A stretch of 5,756 nt of DNA from UBA1081 sp964443825 (lineage in GTDB: Bacteria; Bacillota; Clostridia; Oscillospirales; Acutalibacteraceae), in NCBI GenBank assembly GCA_964443825.1, contig CAYUEV010000067.1, forward strand, positions 1 through 5,756, in the 5' to 3' direction. Below the pieces are notes generated by a model. It ran no database searches. It saw only the letters and a list, made by a program, of their open reading frames with translations, and had not been told where the DNA came from. Shown here piece by piece: positions 1-4,832 of the stretch. Numbering within the stretch: position 1 is the stretch's first letter; every line of letters starts with the position of its first letter. Position numbers and translations under genes: made by a program.

Positions 1-3
1 TAT

Positions 4-31
4 ATTCTAACATAGAAAAATCGCGTGTCAA
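4..31 (-). promoter_or_regulatory. Predicted leftward sigma-70/SigA-type promoter
   Basis: Read on the minus strand, positions 31-26 are a perfect -35 box, TTGACA. After a 16-base spacer, positions 9-4 read TAGAAT, which matches the -10 consensus at five of six bases. The -10 is preceded by TG plus one base (12-10), the extended -10 motif. Transcription would start just beyond the left edge of the window, so the target gene cannot be seen. The call rests only on consensus matching; the close fit and the paired rightward promoter make it credible. Confidence 0.6.
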
Positions 32-46
32 TAGAATTATCCGCGC

Positions 47-75
47 TTGACTAAATTCTTCCGATATGGTATAGT
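47..75 (+). promoter_or_regulatory. Predicted rightward sigma-70/SigA-type promoter for the gtrA-like operon
   Basis: The -35 box TTGACT (47-52) and the -10 box TATAGT (70-75) each match consensus at five of six bases and are separated by the ideal 17 bases. TG at 67-68 plus one base gives an extended -10. Transcription should start near 81-83. That gives a leader of about 30 bases before the GTG start at 114, and the leader contains the ribosome binding site. The promoter probably drives the GtrA-like gene and the closely packed genes after it. Its -35 box lies 15 bases from that of the leftward promoter. Confidence 0.7.
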
Positions 76-101
76 AATCTGAGCGTATGTTTGGAGGATT
101 T

Positions 102-106
102 AGGAG
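102..106 (+). promoter_or_regulatory. Ribosome binding site that decides the GtrA-like start
   Basis: AGGAG lies seven bases before GTG at 114, the ideal spacing. An in-frame ATG at 87 would sit only about five bases after the predicted transcription start, with no Shine-Dalgarno sequence in front. The codons between 87 and 113 would then encode the ribosome binding site itself, including a second purine-rich stretch, GGAGG, at 93-97. This favours GTG 114 as the start. Confidence 0.75.
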
Positions 107-113
107 CGATATT

Positions 114-683
114 GTGAAAAAACTTTACGACAAAATTTTTAGCTTGGGTTTTATGAAAAAACTCGTTTCAATTCCGTTTTTCGGCAAAATTTTAAGCTAT
201 GAAATGCTTTCATATTTATTTTTCGGCGTTATGACGACGGTCGTGAATTTTCTCTCTTTCTTTGTCTTTGATAAAATCTTAGGCTCTGAAAGTCTTTTTA
301 GCTTCACTGTTTTTAGTCATGTTTTTAACGTGACTTACGAGGATATTTCAACCGTCATAGCGTGGGTTATAGCGGTCGTTTTCGCGTATGTCACAAATAA
401 ATTATGGGTGTTTGAAAGCAAAAGCGTAAAACCCTCGGTCGTAATAAGAGAGCTTTTGTCGTTTTTCGCGGCGAGGATACTTTCGTTTGTGCTTTTCGAG
501 TCGCTTGGGTTTATGCTTTTAAGAAACCTTATAAACAGCGCCGGTATTTTCAAATCGGAAAACGCCGGCAAATGGATCGCCAAGATCGCCTGCTCCGTAC
601 TTGTCGTTATTTTTAACTACATTATGAGCAAACTTATCGTTTTCAGAAAGAAAAAAGAAAAGGCGGACGCTTATGAATCTTAA
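114..683 (+). CDS. GtrA-like family four-helix membrane protein
   Basis: This is a small integral membrane protein of the GtrA/DPMS-like family. Members are thought to help move or present lipid-linked sugars (for example undecaprenyl-phosphate glucose) for cell-surface glycan decoration; the substrate here is unknown. Counting from GTG 114 (189 residues), four hydrophobic segments lie near residues 32-54, 78-100, 113-137 and 154-177. The second and fourth end in the family's repeated motif, VTNKLWVF (93-100) and NYIMSKLIVF (168-177), each followed by basic residues. The N-terminus is basic (MKKLYDK) and the C-terminus is a charged KKKEK tail, both probably cytoplasmic. An ATG at 87 in the same frame would add nine residues but has poor initiation context. 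The gene's last 11 bases overlap the next gene. No glycosyltransferase partner lies downstream; one could lie to the left of the window. Confidence 0.82.
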   Translation: MKKLYDKIFSLGFMKKLVSIPFFGKILSYEMLSYLFFGVMTTVVNFLSFFVFDKILGSESLFSFTVFSHVFNVTYEDISTVIAWVIAVVFAYVTNKLWVFESKSVKPSVVIRELLSFFAARILSFVLFESLGFMLLRNLINSAGIFKSENAGKWIAKIACSVLVVIFNYIMSKLIVFRKKKEKADAYES

Positions 684-1638
684 AGAAATTGACGCTAACG
701 GTACCGTAGAGGGCTTTTTAATCGTCAAAAGCTGCGATAAAAAGACGGCTAAAAACGGCTCTATGTACCTTGATATGAAACTCGCCGACAAAACGGGCGA
801 AGTGAACGCGAAATCCTGGGACTACCGCGAAGGGGCTTTTTTGCCGGACGTCGGGAGCGTAATTAAAGTGCGCGGCTCTTTAGGCTCTTATAACGGTTCT
901 AGCCAGCTTAAAGTCGACAGAATGAGGCGGATATGGGACAGCGACAACGTGGATATGGAAGAGCTTGTGCCGTCCGCCGATTACACGGGCGAATATATGG
1001 CGTCCCTGATAAGAGAAAAAGTGGACTCGTTCCAAAACGAAGAGCTTAAAAAACTCGTAACCGCCGTTTTAGACGAATACGGCGATAAAATGACGGAATG
1101 GCCGGCGGCGTTTAAGCTTCATCACGCCATAAGGGGCGGGCTTTTAATGCACACTCTCACTATAGTAAAAATGTGCGAGTGCGTGTCGTCCATTTACGCG
1201 TCTATCGACAGAGATCTTTTAATAGCCGGAGCGATACTTCACGACGTGTGCAAGGTGGACGAGTTTAAAATATCCGAGGCGGGGCTAGCGGAAGGCTACA
1301 CCCCTAAGGGCACTTTAATAGGCCATCTTGTTATGGGCGCAATGACGATAGACAGAATAGCCCGCGAAAACAACATCGACGAAGAAACCACCATGCTAAT
1401 CGAGCATATGCTTATATCTCACCACGGAGAGCCCGAGTTCGGGGCGGCGGTAAGACCTCTTTTTCTCGAGGCGGCCGTTTTGTCGTCGCTCGACTCTCTC
1501 GACGCGGATATATATGAAATTGAAAATTGTCTTCTCGACGTAGCCCCGGGCGAGTTCAGCCAGCGTCAATGGTCGTTAAACGACAGAAAATTTTATAATC
1601 ACGGCAGAAAAGCGCCGGATACGAAAGTCAACTTATAG
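673..1638 (+). CDS. YhaM-like 3'-5' exoribonuclease (OB-fold plus HD domain)
   Basis: This 321-residue protein has the architecture and size of Bacillus subtilis YhaM (about 314 residues), a cytoplasmic 3'-5' exoribonuclease acting in RNA turnover. Residues 10-85 form an OB-fold for nucleic-acid binding, with the typical run around GSMYLDMKLADKTGEVNAKSWD... (positions 29-50). Residues 145-290 form a metal-dependent HD phosphohydrolase domain. Likely ligands are H160 in GGLLMHT, H190-D191 in the HD motif, H218 in GHL, H250/H251 in ISHHG and D274 in SSLDSLD. The usual HDLGK appears as HDVCK, with cysteine in place of glycine, but the metal residues remain. The start overlaps the preceding gene by 11 bases, behind a modest AAAGGCGG site, which suggests translational coupling. 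The family call is strong; RNA as the substrate is inferred from family members. Confidence 0.88.
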   Translation: MNLKEIDANGTVEGFLIVKSCDKKTAKNGSMYLDMKLADKTGEVNAKSWDYREGAFLPDVGSVIKVRGSLGSYNGSSQLKVDRMRRIWDSDNVDMEELVPSADYTGEYMASLIREKVDSFQNEELKKLVTAVLDEYGDKMTEWPAAFKLHHAIRGGLLMHTLTIVKMCECVSSIYASIDRDLLIAGAILHDVCKVDEFKISEAGLAEGYTPKGTLIGHLVMGAMTIDRIARENNIDEETTMLIEHMLISHHGEPEFGAAVRPLFLEAAVLSSLDSLDADIYEIENCLLDVAPGEFSQRQWSLNDRKFYNHGRKAPDTKVNL

Positions 1639-1672
1639 CGGCGTTTCCAAAATATTTTAAGGAGAGGTTATT

Positions 1673-2725
1673 ATGTCCGACAGAAATCATGAGACGTCAA
1701 ACGTTCAGCCCCTGCTCGACGACAAAGGCAGATTAAGAGAACCCGGATGGTCAAGAAAGCCTTATCAGATTTACGATCGCTCCAAGATAAAAGCTCCCGC
1801 TTTTAGAATCAAAGAATGGGACTACTATCTTGTAACGGGCGAAAATTTCGCCGTTGCGTTCACAATATCCGACGACGGTTATATAGGGCTTCAGTCGGTT
1901 AGCCTTCTTGATTTCACTAAAGACGGCTCGCCCTGGGAGCGTACCAACACCATTTTAACGCCTTTCCCCATGGGCAAATTAAAAATGCCGCGCGCTTCCG
2001 ATAAAGGCAACGTGAGTTTTCACAACAAGCGGCTTAAACTCGACTACTATAAAACGGACGGCAAAAGGGCCATAGCGTGCGAATTTGAAAATTTCCTTAA
2101 CGGAAAGCCTTTTTCCTGTGACATAAAATTAGAAGAACCCGATATGGATACTCTCGTCATAGCCACGCCATGGAAAGAAAAAGAAACGGCTTTTTACTAT
2201 AACAGAAAAATAAACTGCATGAGAGCGTCCGGTTCGGCGTTTTTTAACGGAAAAGAATATAAATTTAACCCCGATAAGGATTTCGCGACGCTCGACTGGG
2301 GCAGAGGTGTCTGGACTTACGACAACGTGTGGTACTGGAGTTCGGGCAACGCCGATATAAACGGAAAGCCTTTCGGGTTTAATTTAGGATACGGATTCGG
2401 CGATACTTCAGCCGCGACCGAGAATATAATTTTTTACGACGGCGTAGGTCATAAAATCGACGACGTGTCGTTTAATATCCCAGTCGACGGCGACGGGAAC
2501 AGAGATTACGAGAAACCCTGGACTTTTACGTCGTCAGACGGGAGATTTACGGCTGATTTTATCCCGATATACGACAGGGTCGGTAAAATAGACGCTAAAA
2601 TACTGATTACCGATCAACATCAAGTGTTCGGCAGAATGAGCGGGAAAGCCGTCCTCGACGACGGCGAGACGATCGACTTTAAGGACGTTCTCTGTTTCGC
2701 CGAATACGTACACAATAAATATTAA
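1673..2725 (+). CDS. DUF2804 family protein, function unknown
   Basis: This 350-residue protein resembles the DUF2804 family, whose biochemical role I do not know. It has no signal peptide or membrane segment, so it is probably cytoplasmic. Recognisable family blocks are LLDDKGRLREPGWSRKP (14-30), MDTLVIATPW (158-167), an aromatic-rich block DWGRGVWTYDNVWYWSSG (208-225), a glycine-rich block from FGFNLGYGFGDT (234-245) through ENIIFYDG (250-257), and QHQVFGRMSG (315-324). The density of Trp, Tyr and Gly and the alternating pattern suggest a mostly beta fold, possibly a barrel for a hydrophobic or lipid-like ligand; that is only an inference. The start has a strong AAGGAG (1659-1664) eight bases upstream. 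The gene follows the YhaM-like gene by 34 bases and ends one base before prmA, so it is probably in the same operon. Confidence 0.8.
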   Translation: MSDRNHETSNVQPLLDDKGRLREPGWSRKPYQIYDRSKIKAPAFRIKEWDYYLVTGENFAVAFTISDDGYIGLQSVSLLDFTKDGSPWERTNTILTPFPMGKLKMPRASDKGNVSFHNKRLKLDYYKTDGKRAIACEFENFLNGKPFSCDIKLEEPDMDTLVIATPWKEKETAFYYNRKINCMRASGSAFFNGKEYKFNPDKDFATLDWGRGVWTYDNVWYWSSGNADINGKPFGFNLGYGFGDTSAATENIIFYDGVGHKIDDVSFNIPVDGDGNRDYEKPWTFTSSDGRFTADFIPIYDRVGKIDAKILITDQHQVFGRMSGKAVLDDGETIDFKDVLCFAEYVHNKY

Positions 2726-2726
2726 A

Positions 2727-3650
2727 ATGGACTGGACGGAAATTAAAGTAACCGTTCCCTTAGAATACTCCGAAACGGCGGCGGCTATCGTGTCGATGGC
2801 GACTCCTTACGGGATATACGTTGAAGATTACTCCGATATGGAAGAGAACGTAAAAGAGATAGCCCATATAGATCTTATCGACGGGGAACTTTTAAAAAAA
2901 GACAGAAAAAAAGCCGTTATACATATTTATATCTCCCCGGAGGAAAATCCTCTGGAGGCTCTGTCCTTTATAGAGGAGCGCCTTACAAGCGAAAACATAC
3001 CCTATGAAACGGATTCTTCTCTCATTAAAAACGAGGACTGGGAGAATAACTGGAAAAAATATTTTAAGCCTTTTAAGATAGGCGAAAAGCTCCTAATAAA
3101 ACCCGCGTGGGAAGAAATAGACGACGCTTGCGGCAGGGCGGTTCTCAATATAGAACCGGGTCTCGCTTTCGGCTCCGGGACGCATGAAACCACGAAACTC
3201 TGTCTTACGGCTCTCGAAAAATATATAAACGAAAACTCAAAAGTACTCGACATAGGCTCGGGCAGCGGAATACTCTCCATAGCGTCGCTTCTTTTAGGGG
3301 CAAAGAGCGCTTTAGGGGTCGATATTGATAAATTAGCCGTAAAAACGGCCAAGGAGAACGCCCTTAGAAACGGCTTTGACGAAAGTAAGTTTAAAGTCGT
3401 CTTAGGAAATCTTACCGATAAAGTTTCCGGGAAATACGACGTGATTTTAGCCAATATCGTAGCGGACGCGATTATCAGGCTTTCGGAGGACGTCGGCGAT
3501 TTTATGAGCGAAAACGGGGTGTTTATAACGTCCGGCATAATAGACGAAAGGCAGAACGAGGTTGAAACCGCTCTTTTTGAAAACGGATTCAAAATAATCG
3601 ATAAAAAAGAAGAAAACGGCTGGGCGCTCTTCACGGCGGTTTTAAAATAA
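2727..3650 (+). CDS. prmA: Ribosomal protein L11 methyltransferase PrmA
   Basis: PrmA uses S-adenosylmethionine to methylate amino groups of ribosomal protein L11 in the cytoplasm. The 307-residue length is normal for the family. The N-terminal substrate-recognition domain starts MDWTEIKV, as in homologues. The linker carries EDWENNWKKYFKPFKIG (103-119). The family signature PGLAFGSGTHETTKLCL follows at 144-160, then the class I methyltransferase core: motif I LDIGSGSGIL (174-183), the acidic VDID at 198-201 that should contact the ribose of SAM, and LANIVADAI (241-249) at the active site. The ATG lies one base after the DUF2804 stop and has no visible Shine-Dalgarno sequence, so translation probably depends on coupling. 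In many Firmicutes prmA sits beside dnaJ or is followed by the 16S rRNA methyltransferase gene rsmE. Here uxuA follows instead. Confidence 0.95.
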   Translation: MDWTEIKVTVPLEYSETAAAIVSMATPYGIYVEDYSDMEENVKEIAHIDLIDGELLKKDRKKAVIHIYISPEENPLEALSFIEERLTSENIPYETDSSLIKNEDWENNWKKYFKPFKIGEKLLIKPAWEEIDDACGRAVLNIEPGLAFGSGTHETTKLCLTALEKYINENSKVLDIGSGSGILSIASLLLGAKSALGVDIDKLAVKTAKENALRNGFDESKFKVVLGNLTDKVSGKYDVILANIVADAIIRLSEDVGDFMSENGVFITSGIIDERQNEVETALFENGFKIIDKKEENGWALFTAVLK

Positions 3651-3674
3651 AACGCTTTTGAAGCTTTGCCAAAA

Positions 3675-3680
3675 AAGGAG
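3675..3680 (+). promoter_or_regulatory. Ribosome binding site that decides the uxuA start
   Basis: AAGGAG, within AAAAAAGGAG, lies seven bases before ATG at 3688. Two other in-frame candidates are excluded. TTG at 3658 lies upstream of this site, so the site would be inside the coding region. ATG at 3682 is only one base from it. Family members also begin with a short MK-x-x-FRW leader, as given by ATG 3688. Confidence 0.85.
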
Positions 3681-3687
3681 AATGCTA

Positions 3688-4740
3688 ATGAAATTATCGT
3701 TTCGCTGGTTCGGAAAAGACGATAAGACGACGCTTGACAACATAAGACAAATACCGGGAATGTACTCCATAGTGACGGCGGTTTACGACGTCCCGCCCGG
3801 AGAAGTGTGGAGCCGTGAAAGCATAAAAGAGCTTAAGGACGAAGTTGAAAACAAAGGTCTTAAATTCGAGGTCATTGAAAGCGTTCCCGTCCACGAGGAC
3901 ATTAAGCTGGGAAAACCCACAAGGGATCGCTATATAGAAAATTACCGCGAAAATATAAGGCGTTTGGGCGAGGCGGGAGTAAAGTGCATATGCTATAATT
4001 TTATGCCCGTGTTCGACTGGACGAGAACCGACCTTAACCACAAAAATCCCGACGGTTCGACAAGCCTCGTATACTATAAAGAGCAGATCGACAAAGTAAA
4101 TCCTCTTAACAGCGACTCCGACCTTACTCTTCCCGGCTGGGACGCTAGTTACACGAGAGAGGAGCTGGCGTCCGTAGTAGCGGAATACAACTCCATGACG
4201 GAAGAGGATTTATGGGATAATTTAGAGTATTTTTTAAAGGGGATCATTCCTGCGGCCGCCCAATACGACGTAAACATGGCGATTCACGAGGACGACCCGT
4301 GCTGGAGCATTTTCGGTCTTCCGAGAATCATCACAAACGAAAAAAATATCGACAGATTTTTAAGTCTTGTTGACGACAGCCACAACGGCGTTACTCTTTG
4401 CACCGGCTCTTTAGGCTGCTCTCCCGAAAACGACGTCGTCCATATGGCGGACAAGTACTCTAAAATGGGCAGAATACATTTTGTCCATATGAGAAACATA
4501 GCTTTGCTCGAAAACGGCTTTGAGGAAAGAGCGCATCTCTCGTCCGCCGGAAGTTTGGATATGTTCGCCATAATGAAAGCTCTTTATTTAAACGGCTTTG
4601 ACGGCTACGCGCGTCCCGACCACGGCAGGATGATCTGGGGCGAAACGGGGAGACCGGGCTACGGTCTTTACGACAGAGCCTTAGGCGCGGCGTATATAAA
4701 CGGACTTTGGGAAGCTTTGTCGAAAACTTACCCGAGATAA
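3688..4740 (+). CDS. uxuA: D-mannonate dehydratase UxuA
   Basis: UxuA dehydrates D-mannonate to 2-keto-3-deoxy-D-gluconate, the third step of glucuronate breakdown, in the cytoplasm, using a divalent metal (Mn2+ in studied homologues). From ATG 3688 the protein has 350 residues, as in Firmicutes enzymes and shorter than the roughly 394-residue E. coli protein. It is a TIM-barrel enzyme starting KLSFRWFG. Family blocks include ESVPVHEDIKLGKPTRD (64-80) and ICYNFMPVFDWTRTDL (101-116). The expected metal ligands are H200 in AIHEDDP, C238 in TLCTGSLG, H267 in FVHMRN and D311 in RPDHGR, the same His/Cys/His/Asp set known from the Streptococcus suis enzyme. The near-C-terminal block IWGETGRPGYGLYDRALG (316-333) is also conserved. 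The gene starts 37 bases after prmA with a strong ribosome binding site. No promoter is evident in that gap, so it may be read from upstream. The partner aldolase gene follows by 92 bases. Confidence 0.95.
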   Translation: MKLSFRWFGKDDKTTLDNIRQIPGMYSIVTAVYDVPPGEVWSRESIKELKDEVENKGLKFEVIESVPVHEDIKLGKPTRDRYIENYRENIRRLGEAGVKCICYNFMPVFDWTRTDLNHKNPDGSTSLVYYKEQIDKVNPLNSDSDLTLPGWDASYTREELASVVAEYNSMTEEDLWDNLEYFLKGIIPAAAQYDVNMAIHEDDPCWSIFGLPRIITNEKNIDRFLSLVDDSHNGVTLCTGSLGCSPENDVVHMADKYSKMGRIHFVHMRNIALLENGFEERAHLSSAGSLDMFAIMKALYLNGFDGYARPDHGRMIWGETGRPGYGLYDRALGAAYINGLWEALSKTYPR

Positions 4741-4755
4741 ACGTTTTTACTTTGC

Positions 4756-4791
4756 GTAAAGCGGATTATCATAATCCCTATCCGCCTTTAC
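4756..4791 (+). repeat. Nested inverted repeat between uxuA and the aldolase gene
   Basis: The outer arms are GTAAAGCGGAT (4756-4766) and ATCCGCCTTTAC (4780-4791). They pair over 11 base pairs with one bulged C (4785) and leave a 13-base loop. Overlapping the inner end is a second, perfect dyad, GATTAT-C-ATAATC (4764-4776). As RNA the outer hairpin could be a weak terminator, a processing site or a stabiliser, but no T-run follows it. As DNA the inner dyad could be an operator: a loose promoter match, TTTACT (4746-4751), 18 bases, CATAAT (4770-4775), would place its -10 box inside it. The sequence alone does not decide between these. The rest of the 92-base gap shows no gene. Confidence 0.5.
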
Positions 4792-4832
4792 CGTTCTAAA
4801 ATCCAATATTTGATGTTTAAAGCGTGATTATT

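Noticed and set aside
5..17. Short inverted repeat TTCTA-ACA-TAGAA at the left edge
   Set aside because: It overlaps the predicted leftward -10 box, and five-base arms in A/T-rich DNA are expected by chance. It is not reported as a separate operator.
335..791. Two overlapping minus-strand frames (335-583 and 519-791) across the gtrA-like gene and the start of the YhaM-like gene
   Set aside because: Both are antisense to genes with recognisable protein families and show no family motifs or initiation signals.
3002..3634. A 210-codon open frame on the minus strand inside prmA
   Set aside because: It is fully antisense to a strongly conserved prmA. Its translation is rich in Ser and Pro with no recognisable domain, and it has no ribosome binding site. 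It is a shadow of the sense codon usage.
3654..3664. Small hairpin GCTT-TTG-AAGC between prmA and uxuA
   Set aside because: Four base pairs around a three-base loop is too weak for a terminator, and no T-tract follows.
3658..3687. TTG at 3658 or ATG at 3682 as the uxuA start
   Set aside because: The AAGGAG at 3675-3680 would lie inside the first and directly against the second. ATG 3688 has ideal spacing and matches the family N-terminus.
4756..4800. Intrinsic terminator after uxuA
   Set aside because: A stem exists, but the following bases (CGTTCTAAA) contain no T-run and the loop is 13 bases long, so a standard Rho-independent terminator is not supported.
4824..4832. GTG at 4824 as the aldolase start
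   Set aside because: It is in frame and adds only V-I-I, but has no ribosome binding site in front, and homologues begin close to the MNDVLKRI segment. It is kept as a minor alternative only.
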